From Riptortus pedestris (lineage: Eukaryota > Arthropoda > Insecta > Hemiptera > Alydidae), in assembly GCA_019009955.1 (NCBI GenBank), contig CM032232.1, positions 76,583,501 through 76,647,500 of the forward strand: DNA of 64,000 nt. The letters are read 5' to 3'. Made by a program: the position numbers and the translations under genes. The notes beneath the pieces were generated by a model, which saw only the letters and a list, made by a program, of their open reading frames with translations, did no database searches and was not told the DNA's origin. Shown piece by piece: positions 10,599 through 22,912 of this stretch. Position 1 is the stretch's first letter, and every line of letters begins with the position of its first letter.

Positions 10599-10720
10599 GA
10601 ACGGACCTCATTTTTGTCATCTCCTGGGTAGGATCGATGGACATTTGAAGAAATTTTTCTAAAATCGCGTCATGAGTACGATCTTAATAGCTGATTTCCC
10701 TGAAGGGAAATCTGCTAAAA
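10099..10720 (-). mobile_element. HINE-like element, complete by ends, middle module type II
   Basis: The 3' tip with intact hairpin (AGTCCGTCACGCAGGGGCTG) begins near 10105. The middle module has GCCGAACAGTTACGGCCGAA and TATCGGCCACG. Block B follows, then (CA)n(TA)n at 10514-10593, and block A with the tip TGAAGGGAAATCTGCTAAAA. About 620 bp. The 60.95-61.02 kb spacer matches the same module. Confidence 0.88.
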
Positions 10721-11903
10721 CGTATCGTGCATATTATGAAGTATTGCTTATTCATTCGAAACCTAAAGAAGACTGGAGCGAAAAATTTGTTTTGGCTCAA
10801 GAATGAATTGCAGAAAAGATGAAGAATGAGGCCTGTTTATATCCATTGAGAAATGACTTCTGGACTTTAAAGGTGTTAGAATGTTTCAAACGAAAAGAAT
10901 TTCGTAGGATTGGATATATAAAATATATGAGACATAAAACATATAGTGTTTAATGAATATATCATCGATTTCTTCTTACAATGTTTTAATTTTTTTTTTT
11001 TAACAAAACATTACACTATTTAATCCTTTTATGGAAAATATGGCATTGCATAAAAATACTCAAAAACATTTGCTTTCTTGGTGCAAATATTTTTTAAAAA
11101 AATTTAGAATATGATGATGCGGGACTTTGTCCCTTAGGTATAATAAATAGAGTGTTTTAATTTGTATTAAATATAACTTCACCTTTCTCCGTTTTTACAG
11201 AACAAAAAAAACATTAGTTTTACCCCAGTTTGCCATACTTCTCACTTATTTCATAAACTGGGTCATCATACATAACAGTCAGTATACATTGCTAACCTGG
11301 ATGACAAGAGCCGTCTCTAAGGTTTGAGCTGTCTTAGAAAATAAGGCGTTCAGATCAGATTGTTGTAGGGGCGATCAACTGCATTGTTATTACGCCCTTC
11401 CATAGTTTGTAATTTACAGTTTATTTCGGTGCCTTGTTAATGTGTGAATAAGGCGTTCACAGCGTCTGTGGCCATAATATTATTTTTAAAAAGATACTTA
11501 TTGGCATGGACCATGTTGATTTATGTTTGTGTGGTATAACATTCACCCAATATTCAACAGAAAAAATGTGTTAATTAGATATTATAGAATATAAAAATGT
11601 ACATTAGATGTATTTTTGAGTGATATGAGGTACTCACCTCAATGTAGTCTGATGCATTTTCAATTTATTCAAAGTTGATTCATGAAGTTACCTTTAAAAA
11701 ATAATACAATGTTACTTAACATATTTACTTATGCTAATAGTAAAAAGTTTGATTATTTAAATTGAAACTAATTTAAGTGTCAGTTACTACAATCCAAGTA
11801 ACTGCCAACATATAAGACTAGACCATAAGATTCCAAGCAGAACTGACATAACAAAGTTTGATTGATTAACTGTATGATTAGATCTATTGTTATTTAAAAA
11901 TAA

Positions 11904-11971
<68 letters not shown>

Positions 11972-12620
11972 AATTCTTGAAATAATTTAAAAAAATAAAA
12001 ATATAGCAATAGAAAGAAGAATATAATTAGTTCTAATTCAGATAACTGGCGATCACAACAGCATCATTACGACATTAACTTTTTTCTACGAATAAGTAAA
12101 GTTTCAGATTTGAAAGATGCAAAGGCATATTAGGTGGATTAGGAAGTATGGTTTCGTAACATTCTTGAAAATGTTTTTTGGGCTGAGCGGAGCGGAAATC
12201 GTCTGCCTTAAGACTTTATTCAGAAATAAGTTATTGTAAAGCATGTTTTATAAGAGGCCTACACCAGGTATGGAGTACCATAACCTCCCACTTGGGGTTA
12301 TAAATATTTAGATTGGGATAAATGCCTCTTAAAATGTTATGTCGTTTCCTGCCTTTATCCACAGGTGGCTTTTTTCAACCTACGGAAATGCCAGTAACGC
12401 AGTAACACGGGCTTCGGGAAATCTATAACTGAGTAAGAAGCAATCCAGCGTTGTCAGAATTCAAATATGCCAAAGGACATTTATTTAAAAGCCCTCGATG
12501 AAAAAAAAAAAATGAAAAAAAAAACATGAAATTACTGGGATTACAATTTAAGTTCCCCTACTACTGTCCATGCTATTCGGTGATTCGAGAAATTCAAAAT
12601 ATCAACAAATATACGAGTAA
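10721..12620. other. Unassigned A+T-rich sequence
   Basis: Contains a pure TA microsatellite at 11909-11969. No coding region or repeat family recognised. Confidence 0.35.
11909..11969. repeat. (TA)n microsatellite
   Basis: About 30 uninterrupted TA units. Unlike most TA tracts here it has no HINE blocks on its sides. Confidence 0.95.
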
Positions 12621-12632
12621 TATATCTATCTA

Positions 12633-12692
<60 letters not shown>
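12621..12692. repeat. (ATCT)n(TA)n microsatellite
   Basis: A few ATCT units run into about 32 TA units; no HINE block adjacent. Confidence 0.9.
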
Positions 12693-12693
<1 letters not shown>

Positions 12694-12797
12694 GGGGTAC
12701 AGTCTTGTAGTAATTCAGTCAAAGTGTATGGTAGGTCTATGTGATGTGAGTCCTTAAATAGCAGTCAGTAAGTATATGTTTTAAAGTAAGTCTACAG

Positions 12798-13058
12798 TTA
12801 CAGTTGGCAGTAGGGTTCGTCTTCTCCAGTAAGTACGTAAGTGTGAGTTCGTCGTGAATGGCCAATTCTCAACCTCGTTAAAACTACTTCTTCTCTTCTA
12901 ATTAGCCTTTTTGTGGAAGGCCATTCACCAAGTGTACGTTTCAGTTCTCGAAGCTTGTTAACAGTTGTGGTAAACCAAGTTTTCTGCCATAAGTTGAGTA
13001 CCATACGTTTTGCTTGGGCTTGAATATCTTGATATGTACAGTAAACATAAGAAGACAC
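12798..13058 (-). pseudogene. LINE C-terminal fragment (non-LTR retrotransposon)
   Basis: An 86-codon open frame ends in a segment typical of the region after RNase H in jockey/I-type non-LTR elements: LGEWPSTKRLIRREEVVLTR then LRIGHSRRTHTYVL and the first Cys of the following zinc-binding motif. It matches the 30.1-30.6 kb fragment (EWPSSNRSTRREELVLTRLR) and lies head-to-head with a related piece at 13278-13430. Reverse transcriptase and endonuclease parts are absent. Confidence 0.75.
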
Positions 13059-13148
13059 AAGTAGAAGAACTTGTAGAAGAGCAAATCAGTTGATCAAAAA
13101 AGAACGTACGACAACACATATTGTACACACCATGATATTCAAGTCCAG

Positions 13149-13243
13149 ACTAAATATTAATTAAAATCCTTAGTCCCACCCTTGCCCACCCGTCCCAATT
13201 AGTCTTAGTTGCAAAAGGTGGACATTAATTAATAATTTAATTT
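13149..13243 (+). mobile_element. SINE 3' fragment
   Basis: Carries the shared SINE body: AAAATCCTTAGTCCCACCCT, CCGTCCCAATTAGTC, then GTGGACATTAATTAATAA. The tRNA-like head is missing. Confidence 0.7.
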
Positions 13244-13277
13244 AAGTCCAGACAAAACATATGATACTCAATTCATT

Positions 13278-13430
13278 GCAGAAATCTTGGTTTTCCACAA
13301 CTGACAACAAAACTTGGAGAACTGAAACATATAGTTCCTGAATGGCCTTCCTCAAAAAGGCTATTTAGAAGAGAAGAAGTAGTTTTAAAGATGTTAAGAA
13401 GCGAACAATTAAATACAAAACACTTATAAA
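13278..13430 (+). pseudogene. LINE C-terminal fragment, inverted relative to 12798-13058
   Basis: An open stretch of 50 codons translates to KLGELKHIVPEWPSSKRLFR followed by REEVVL, then diverges (KMLRSEQL) before a stop. The similarity to 12798-13058 is clear but not identity, so they are separate old copies. Confidence 0.65.
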
Positions 13431-13499
13431 AGTTGCAGCCAGATTAAAACCTTCAATTTACTAATCAAGTGTATTGGAAAAGTAAACTTTCAATTCATA

Positions 13500-15002
13500 G
13501 CACACTTTCTCACGTAGTACTACGTTAACCTTCGTCAGGATAACAGTGAGTTCCGAAAGAAGCAAGTTCAGAAAGAGGAATAGACTAACCTATTATTTAT
13601 GGCAATACGCTCAATCGCTTACTTATCAATTTGAGAGTCTCTTATCTCTCATTAGGTACATATTGTTTGTTAGAGGAAGTTCTCGGTGTGATAAGAGAGG
13701 AGTAAGTGGTGGGCCCGCTGTGGGCAGATGGTGTGAGGGGAGCGAATCCATGTCTATCCCACACCTAACCATTTACGTCCGGACACCCACTGTCAAATGG
13801 GACCATCGGCCACCGCGCACAGAGCCGGGGTGTTTGACCTCACTCTCCCAAAACCATGGCGCAACCCTGCCAATACTTAGAGTTGTCAAAATATGTCAGC
13901 CTAAAATATTCCCTTCTCTGGGACTTGTACCCTAAAAGTTAAATTGCATGGCCTTAGATGGGCGACCTTGAAAGTCTTCATTATTAACCACTTCGTTTGG
14001 TTCGTTAGCTTTTACAACTGATGATTAGTTAATGCATCAGGATTTCAATTCAGGCTTTTTCCAATTATGTATTGTGAGTTTCCACATGCCTTTATATAGG
14101 TCACCAAGTAATCTTTACCTTCCCCTGATATTCATCCTGAAATTAATGTTGTTCATTTTGCACTTCTCTGAAATAATCAGGCTCTTGTTCGTAGCTGTAG
14201 TTACTTTGGAGTATATAACTGAAGAACTGTACAGCACAAATGATCATTGATCAGGGTTAATGGTTTGAGCTAACATCTGTATGTATTAGTACTGTATCCT
14301 AGATTTTATATTACACATTTACCCAAAATCTATTCGACAAAGTCAGGCAAATTTGCACTTCATAGCGAGGTATCTTCCAGCAATGAGTTATAGAGCGAAA
14401 CTGTGATTCAATTTGTAGAGGAATCACACCATTGACTGGCACAGCTCAAGAGTTCACTAACAGCCCAAGATCTGGGGCCTCGAATAAGCAAGAAAAAAAT
14501 TGTGAATTGCAGAAAATTCGAGTAGGAGGATCGTGTCAGAAAGGAATAGGGTAGACGCAGAAGTAAAGGCCTTAAATAGGTGAGACACTTGCGGAATGGT
14601 CTGCGAGTGAAACCACAGGCCATGTGTTCAGGAAGGCACATTTATCGCACAGATGAGTATGGATGGGAAAATTGGGACACTCTCATAGGAAAGCGAATAG
14701 TTTGGAAGAAACCAGCCCTGAGGAATATACCTGATGCCATGACAAATCACCCAATATGGTAGATTTGAAGGAGCATCGTATGGGTTTCTAAGGTAAATCG
14801 AGGTCAGACAGAGAAATGTGTCTAAAAGAGAACTTACCAATGTTAGATGTTAACTAGGGGACTTGAATAGTGGAAGATAGTGATGGAGTAGAGGTTCTAT
14901 AAGACTATAGCACCCAGTGGTAGGAAGATATTATTCTGATGTACCAGGCTAAAGACTATGAAAAGTATGCTAGGTGACCTTCCATCCACCAATGCTAAAA
15001 AC
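13500..15002. other. Unassigned sequence with a GC-richer patch
   Basis: Positions 13690-13880 are visibly richer in G+C, inside a 129-codon plus-strand frame (13546-13935) without recognisable domain. It may be a decayed mobile element. The remainder is A+T-rich with nothing recognised. Confidence 0.3.
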
Positions 15003-15090
15003 TTTATAATAAAAATGTCAACAAAGTGCGCCCTTGTGGGAGTATACTGCTCCCACTATGGCGAACTTTGTTTGACATTTTTATCATAAA
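15003..15090. repeat. Long imperfect hairpin (foldback)
   Basis: Left arm 15003-15032 (TTTATAATAAAAATGTCAAC...) pairs with right arm 15060-15090 (...TTTGACATTTTTATCATAAA) with about three mismatches or gaps. Inside is a second perfect stem GTGGGAG/CTCCCAC around TATACTG. It could be a minimal foldback element or a transcribed hairpin. Confidence 0.85.
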
Positions 15091-17444
15091 TTCAGAAAGA
15101 AGAAGGCGTACAAGGACATGAACCTTGGTCCACTTTTACGATCAAGTCGGCATATATTATAATTTATGGGTGGCCAAATATATATTTGTGGAGTACTGGA
15201 GGCTCTGTAGGAAGTGGAAAATGAAAAATGGCAGGGCATTTCATAACAAATCGTGTGTGGGCGAAACAGCGAATGAAAATTTGAGTTAAAGAGTGTGGAA
15301 AAAATGGCCACAGTCATAAATGCCCATATGAAAATAAAAAAGGGAATAAAAGGCCATTTAATATTTTACTTTATGAAATAATGATAGCACGGGTGAGGAC
15401 AAATTATGACTAATTTCCAAAATTATAGATCATAAATATCTGGAACGATATAAATAGCCCCCAAAACAGGAAAGCAGGTGAATATAATTTAAGCAAAATA
15501 TTTGAATAAATAATGGCAAAACAAAGGCAAAAATGATCTGACAAAAATATCTTTAGCCTATACACAACCTACTTAGCACCCACTACCAAAAACTGGAAAG
15601 CATATCCTACACAGAATGATTTTCCTAACATATTAACATAAAATATGTTGTCAGATAAAAATAGTGACGGGAAATTTTCCAATCACGTTTTATATTCTGA
15701 GGATTTTAAGTTAAAAACCTTCGTATGCTAAGGTAGTGGACAAATTTATGAAATATTACTTTTTTAAGTTGTGTCTTCAAGGAAAATGAACTTATTAACA
15801 CTAATATTGAGCCCTTGGACAAGAAACACTAACGCACACGACAAGGCACATTTCTGTTGTGTTGGAATGACACAGATATAACACTATGTCACATTCGGTC
15901 CTATGATATATACCTTCTGCTATATAGGGACCTCACTTCTTTAATATATTTTGTAGGATCGTTGTACGTTTAAAGATTTAAGAAGAATACGTAATTTGGT
16001 ACAACCTCCATAGCTTATTTCCATGAAGACAATACTGCATTTTATTCCATGAATCTCCTGAAATGAATTAGTCCACTTTTTTTATGCATCTTTGTTTTTA
16101 TATCATTAATTAATTATTCCTTAATGCAGTTAAGAAGAACCGTTTTTTTAATTACTTATTTTGGGTGATAATAGATGATATAAAACCTAATTACAAAGCT
16201 CATACTTAAACTATTAATTTTTAATTACAAGATGAGCAGAAATATAAATATAAATTAGCTGCTTAAAGTTGAATAAATAATGATTATTTGACGGGACGAA
16301 TAAATTTAGTAATATAATGGCAAGAAATGTATTTATTAGGCACTATGTTCAAACTACTACCTAAATTATGAGATGTTCAATAAAAGATGAGTAACTATTT
16401 ACTATAAGGAAAAAAAAATAGTACGTTTTAGTTATATATATATATATATATATTTGAAGTACAGAGAATATTTAGATTCTTGTTTGGTGATGAATTGGTG
16501 GTCAATGTCATGCGGCGCAAGTAACGATAAAATCTTTCGCACATGAAATATGGACACCAGACTTTACTAAGATAAACACATAAGTTGAGTGTGAAAATTT
16601 TTAAAAATCCTTCTCATCGGTAAAACCTAAAGCATTTTGAATGTATTTTGTTTTACTATTAAGAGAAATTTGGTGATCTGTTCAACCTGCCATCGACCTC
16701 TACCGCAAGATAACTAAATAATTACTTAATGAACTGAAATTAGTATGAATTGACTGACCAAATAAGAAGAGAACAGCAGATGGTACTAGAAGATGTCTAC
16801 AGGAAAATCTGTTCCACGTTATTTCACAAGGACTCTTGTTCTGGAGAAGGAATACCGAGAAATTTCCGCTGGGATTCCCATATTCAAAGAATTCAGGATT
16901 AGATCCCAATTTATTCTACTATCTTCTTCGTGGGAGTTTAGTATCAATCCTTATACTTTTCCATGTTAATTGTATGTCATTATCCACGCATATTTATTGG
17001 GAAAGTCTATAATGAATATGAATCTAAGGAATAGTTCCAAATTTCGACATAAATATTCAGTGCAATGGTATTTATCGAAAAAAAAGAGAACTAGACAAAT
17101 ATAATTATTACAAAAGCTACTTTAAAAAAAAAAAAAAAAAACTCAGTCGTGCAGTTCTTGTATAAAATATGGAGATTTTCCAAGTGCTGGAATGTTACCC
17201 GATGTTTATTTAACTTTCTTTCTTTAATCTTATACCAACCATTCCTGTCTAGTCAGAAGTTCACATTCGTAAACATTATTATAATTTTAAAAATATGTTT
17301 ATGTTTAAAAACACTGCATAACAACAAATTTTATTTAACTTAATAGGATTGCTAAATTACGTATAACATTGAACCACTCTATAATAATAGCTGCACATAA
17401 AAGCCAGCTTTCCAATCATGTTTTAAAAACATTGACAATTTTAT
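15091..17444. other. Unassigned A+T-rich sequence
   Basis: Contains a degraded HINE block A at 15915-16045 and a short (TA)n at 16434-16453. Nothing else recognised. Confidence 0.35.
15915..16045 (-). mobile_element. Degenerate HINE-like block A
   Basis: GGGACCTCACTTC, TGTAGGATCGTTGTACGTTT, GTACAACCTCCATAGCTTAT and TTTCCATGAAGAC occur in family order with many changes. An old copy. Confidence 0.5.
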
Positions 17445-17596
17445 GTAAACTATTTGGTTATCACCCACTTTTTGCACTGAAGCCACTTAGGACGAGCTAT
17501 CTACAGGTTACCCGTTCTTTTATAGGAAGGATGGGACTAAGGACCTTATTGATTTGAATTGAATTACTGTTGCACACATGGGAATCGAACCCATAG
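17445..17596 (-). mobile_element. tRNA-derived SINE copy
   Basis: On the minus strand a perfect B box GGTTCGATTCC precedes GGTCCTTAGTCCCATCC, GGGTAACCTGTAGATAGC and TCGTCCTAAGTGGCT. The A-box part and tail are weak. Confidence 0.65.
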
Positions 17597-19265
17597 TAAG
17601 AGGATTAGAGGGGGGGGGTGTTGTATTTTTTATTATTCTTTTGATTTTGTTGAAGTTATAGGAATTCGAATGACTGGTAAATTCCTAAGTTGTATAATTA
17701 CTCTACCCTTGTTCGCAATTTTCAATGTTCTTTTTGTCATTAATTTATTTCCTTTATATCTATGGGTCCATTTAGCTAAAAAGAGGGGAGTGGACGCCAA
17801 ATTGATTTTTTTTTTTCATTTTCAAATGTTCTTTAGTAAAATTGTTATTTTATTATTCAGAATAGTTGACAGCAATCAAATTTACATAAGCTGTAGTAAT
17901 AAAAGGAGATGACTCCTTTCTATAGTACAATAATTTAATTTCATATTATTATATTAAAATATTTGAGGTATAAATTAATTCCGAACTATTATAACACGTC
18001 CAAGGAATCGAAATTCAAAAAATGGTAAGCATTGGTTTTAAATGTGTCAATGTATATTCACGTACCGTAATTCAATACATAATAATTATATCTACGGTTT
18101 AATTCTCAGTCGAACGACGAAACTTGTAATGTATTTTCTGTCATCGGTGTGCACATCAAGTAGCATCGAATTTGAATAGCTTGAGGTTGTTGAATTGTTG
18201 ATATTTGGGTTAGCATTCCCTTTGCTTATGATAGCAATAAATTATATTAATACAAGATTATTTCAATTTTATTTTTGGTTTTGGTGATAATCGGGACAAT
18301 TTCAAATATTTATGAAAGAAGTTACTAAGGGATGCAAATAACTCCCTGCTAATTAGAGCTAATCCCATGAAGGGATTAGTCAGTGATGAGACGGGGCGGG
18401 ATGAGTAGATACAATGGGGATAGGAGGAGCGTGTTTAGTATATCCCGGTCTAGCAACGGCGGTCTTTATCTCTTTCTGTCAATAATAGTAAGGCCCAATC
18501 CTCCTCAAATCAACCAGACGGTCGTGATTAGTATTTATGATTTTTTTATTTTCTTATTCAAGTGACGTCTGTTAAATTTGAAATGAATAGAAGTCGCTTT
18601 AAGTACGAAAATCGACGAAACTATCATTATACAATGCGCTAAATGGACTTAGAAGTAAACCATAAAACTCTGAACTGATATGTACAGTTTTAGGACATGG
18701 AAGACATTATGCCAAGAGTATTGTGAGATACAATAACGTAAGGATGAAAATTTCTCAATATGATAATCCGATAGGAGCAAAGCTTCCTTCTCAGTAAATG
18801 TCATACTGCATGCATGAACCGTTTTAAAAACTACAATATTCTCAAAGAAATTCGCTAATGACAAATAAACAATAAAAGATTTTATAATACATGAATGGAG
18901 AAGCGTAGACCCAATCTTGTTAATGAAGCTATTTTGTATGACTTATAACGTATAAGTCTTGCTCGATACTCGCCGAACTGGTCATGGATAGAACAGTCTG
19001 GGTTTTACTAAAGCACTAATTACACAGGTCTGCAAAAACATTTTTCAAAAAAATTGTTTGAAATTCGATAACTGACTTTTATGTACTTTTCAGCGCTGAT
19101 TTCAAAAATGCAATCCGTTTTCTTCTATCACGTTAGGTTTTCTTACAAAAAAGGGAATATTTTTCGGTATAATAACAAAATGTAAGCCATTTTTCCAAAT
19201 TTATAACATTTTATTTTATTTATAAATCAGGTACTAAACTACGTTTTCACTACACTTCCATTTCT
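17597..19265. other. Unassigned A+T-rich sequence
   Basis: A hydrophobic 117-codon plus-strand frame (17559-17912) starts inside the SINE and has no recognised domain. A small palindrome CTAATCCC-ATGAA-GGGATTAG lies at 18359-18379. Confidence 0.35.
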
Positions 19266-19973
19266 CTTTAAGTTTATAAGTCATTATAATAACGTTTTCT
19301 CTTGCTGTCGAAGCTTCTTTTGTTGCTTTTCTGGTTGTGGACTCGTTGAGGACCATCTCTTTTTAACATCCAGCAGTAGTCCGCTATCGTGTTGACGTTC
19401 CATCTTCCTTGGTATCTTCATTCCATTTCCTTTATGTTTTGGTTGAATCTTTCACCCTGCTCTTTACTTACATCACCAAGGTGTGCAGGGAAATAGTCAA
19501 GATGTGAGTGGAGAAAATGAACTTTAATGCTCATATTACAACCAACTTTCTTAAAGTGGTCGAGCATGTCTGCGACGATTGTCTTATAGTTTCGATCTTT
19601 TTTTGTTTCCTAGAAAACCGGTAACAACCAATTTAAAATATGTCCACGCTGCTTTTTCTTTTGTTTCCAATGTGCCCTCAAAGTTGGGATCTCTCATTAG
19701 TTTTCTATTGTCTGGTCCGACAAAGATTTCTTCCTTCAGCTTTGCCTCGAATAAACCAGGAAACTGTCCAACTGAAAGATATCTGAAACACTCTCCTTCT
19801 TTTGGCGATGCCTTGACAAGCTGTTTCATCAGGTCCAACTTAATGTGAAGTGGTGGAAGTAAGACCTTTTTGGGATACACAAGGATTTCCCTCTTAACAT
19901 TTTTAACCCCATCTTGTAAGGTTTTTCTCAAGGGCCAATCTTTTTTGTAATGTAATGATGCTATCTGTCTCAT
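19266..19973 (-). pseudogene. Arthropod multicopy transposon-like protein, C-terminal half (decayed)
   Basis: The 130-codon frame 19584-19973 contains LLPPLHIKLDLMKQLVKA, FVGPDNRKLMRDPNFEGTL and EKAAWTYFKLVV. Another frame continues with CNMSIKVHFLHSHLDYFP, QGERFNQNIKEME and RYQGRWN. I know this series from a large, multicopy arthropod protein family of unknown function that behaves like a mobile-element protein. Two defects are visible: a one-base change at a run of seven A (19598-19604) shifts frame, and an in-frame TGA at 19418-19420 sits where the family has a basic residue, consistent with CGA to TGA. The N-terminal half is missing. Confidence 0.75.
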
Positions 19974-20603
19974 GGTCCCTGCTAATTACTATTTATTTTA
20001 CGTATAACTCATGTAGTAAAAAATTTCTATGCAACTGAAAATGTATGTAATAAAATATCGAAAAAAGCTTAAACTATACAAGCAATTTGTGAAATAACTG
20101 TACGTGATGGAATTTTTTAAATATTTTTTTCTGTAATCGTTGAATAATGGTAACATTATTAAACTGAAATGATTGAAGAAAGTGAACCATTTTGCAATAG
20201 AGTGAAGAAAGTGAATTGCCTTCTTAATTAGTAATAAGTATAAATTAAAAAATAATATGAAGTTGGAAATTAAATGCTTTTAAATGTTTCTTAACATTGT
20301 AAGAATTTATTTTAACAAAATAAATTGAAATGTGAATGAATTATTGGTGGAAATAATCAATATATTTTAAAATTTAAATATAATAATAATTACCTTCCTT
20401 GTTTATAACCTGGACTTGTTTATAACTGCACTACTTCACAATCATCACTAGTTGTTTTATAACTATGCTTATAACCTTTCACAACCATGCTTATAACCTA
20501 CCAACAACATACCATAATCTTCACAACATCCTCATTTTGTTCATATTCTGGTTAGATCTGATCATGTATTACACGATTACAGAAAAAATTTAATATTACA
20601 CTC
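19974..20603. other. Unassigned A+T-rich sequence
   Basis: Short imperfect repeats of TGCTTATAACCT-like words occur at about 20400-20500. Nothing else recognised. Confidence 0.35.
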
Positions 20604-20705
20604 GTGACGAAAGTAGAATTTACAACTCTCGTGAAATTACCACACTCGCTTCGCTCGTGTGGGTAAACGTTTCACTCGAGGTGTAAAATGATCTACTTTC
20701 GTCAC
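20604..20705. mobile_element. Foldback (MITE-like) element of about 100 bp
   Basis: GTGACGAAAGTAGAATTTAC at the left pairs with GTAAAATGATCTACTTTCGTCAC-type sequence at the right. The centre is the palindrome ACACTCGCTTCGCTCGTGT. Nearly the whole segment can fold on itself. No transposase. Confidence 0.7.
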
Positions 20706-21934
20706 TTGTATAATAAATAACTATTTTCTGAAATCAGCGTTGAAAATACCATAAAAATCAGTTATACAATTTGACACAATTTTTATGTAATTATTTATCC
20801 GTCGGATGGGGGGGCTGGATAATTAATTTTGGTTAGTATTTTATTAGAACATTTAATGATTGATAATTCTTAAGATTAAAGGGGGTTTAAAAGTTCGGCC
20901 TGTGCTACGAGTCAAATATAATTATATATGAGTGTGTATGGTTGTGTATATATGTGTCTGTGTGTGTATTTTAACACATTAACAATTTAATAAGTAATAC
21001 TACTAACTAACACGAAACCCGAATATGAAGTTCTTTAATGATTGAGAGTATAGCGGTATCAAGAATAGTTATGACAATTCACAAATTCATACAAATTCAT
21101 GTATGTCATCGGGACTATGTGGCGGATCCAAAAATGTTGCCGATAAACTAATATTCTGCAACAAGGGGAAAATACGTATATCTTACGCACTACGGGCTAG
21201 ACAGAATATTTTATCACGTGAATAATTTTAGATTCAATTATATATTACGTTAAACGTTTATGTAAACACATAATAACTTAACCAATACAATTTCTGAATC
21301 GGTTTACACATCTTTTTTACAAATTAAGTAACACGGAATGTTTTATTTCTAACAATTGAAAGAGCTATTTAAGGTGTGTTGTGTACATTAAACCACCTTG
21401 ACAAGGGACCTTCGTATATTCTAGCAGAGCAGATTCATTTTTCATGACAGGTGTTTTCCATAATTAGGTGATGTCACCTCAGAGCAGAGATGATGCAAGG
21501 AGTCATGATGAAGCTGAAAAAAACGAGAGAGTACTTCACGTTTCATGAAAAGATTAATACGTTAAGGGCTTGCAGGAATTTTTAAGAAATAGCTGCGCCA
21601 TTGTCAAATATAAAATTATTTAAATATATGCGTTCTGCGTAAACTAGGGAGAGTTCCGCGTTTTTGCTATTCTGAAAACTGTGTGTTCAGGACTTGGAAT
21701 TTGAGCTACGCATGAGATATATAGTGAAAAACATATTTTAAATAAATAAAGAATAGGAGTGGGGGTAATCTGAAGGCTGGCTGTTGTATAAATAACTCGG
21801 AGTTGATAAATACATTAGGATAAATGTGAAGAAAATAATTTTGGTACACTTATCAATTAATAAGTTAATTAATAAATTTAAAAATGATGTTTCATACTCA
21901 TAACATTCTTCGATCCAATGCATAATAACTGACT
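20706..21934. other. Unassigned A+T-rich sequence
   Basis: A G run near 20810 and GT-rich words at 20930-20965. No gene or repeat family recognised. Confidence 0.35.
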
Positions 21935-22525
21935 CTCTCTCTCTCTCACACACTCATATACATACACACACACAAATATATATATATATATATATCTTTA
22001 TATATATAATTCTACTGTACGTATGTATGTCACTGAACTCCTAAACGGCTGTACCGATTTGAATGAATATGAATATGCGTTTAAAAAATGAAAAAATATG
22101 CACAGGTTAAAAGTTTTTTATGTTGTTATTTAGAGTAACTTTTGTTAAATTCACTTTTGTCGTATAACAATGTATAAACGATATATACACAAAAAAATTA
22201 AAGTGGGAGCCAACAATTTTATCGGGCACCAACGATTAAACCGAACTCAACAAAATTCTCTAAATGAATTAGCATTGATTCTTCCATGATTATAAGCTAT
22301 ATTAATTTTTTTAGGTTCGAACGGGAGAGGGGATTATAAGGGAGGCCTGAATAAAAAAATCGCGATATTTCATTTTCTATTTGTTTTTAGGCAAACGTGC
22401 ACAAACAAATGTTGTTTTTTGTGTTATTAAAAGTAGCTTTTGTTTTAAACATAATATTATTAAATTTAATATCCTAATCACTTGAAATTTCATGCAGGAC
22501 AAGGTCTGCGGGGTCCGCTATTGTA
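21935..22525 (+). mobile_element. Helitron-like family B copy
   Basis: After (CT)n, (CA)n and (TA)n comes AATTCTACTGTACGTATGTA, CACTGAACTCC, AAACGGCTGTACCGATTTGA, a GGGAGAGGGGATTATAAGGG segment and the end GCGGGGTCCGCTATTG. The 61.8 kb copy shares start and end, where it reads GGGTCCGCTAGT. The CTAG-T type end and the start-site words resemble insect non-autonomous Helitrons. Confidence 0.6.
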
Positions 22526-22912
22526 TATATATAAAAGCACATAAGTGATTTGACATTATACTCCACCTGAAAAATTTCGAGCCGTAATAGCTAATTTCCT
22601 TTGTAGTTAAAATTAGTTCTGTTTTAGAAATCATTCCATAAACTTCACATGAAAGCGGTCTCACTCTGAACTTGATTAAACGACCTGTATAGGCTTCTTA
22701 GTAATGGATAATAGAAGTAGAGGATAGAAAGTGAGACGGTGTCATCTGTATTTCATTCAAGAGTTTCGTTAATTTGCTTAGTTTGAATTACGAATTCCCA
22801 TTTTACACAAATTTGTTTTCAGCAGAAGTGACACACATATTCCACAGCTGTATCCAAATAAACACCTGTGGAAGAACAGAACAACAGAATCTGCTTGATT
22901 AAAAAGACGCAT
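22526..22912. other. Unassigned A+T-rich sequence
   Basis: Nothing recognised. Confidence 0.3.

Noticed and set aside
10099..10720. HINE family as a classical TIR transposon or MITE
   Set aside because: Complete copies do not have matching outermost ends (only a 12-bp subterminal pair matches) and no target duplication is visible; kept as an alternative to the Helentron-type reading.
17559..17912. 117-codon hydrophobic frame
   Set aside because: It begins inside a SINE head, is rich in Phe/Leu/Ile as expected from T-rich DNA and has no recognised domain.
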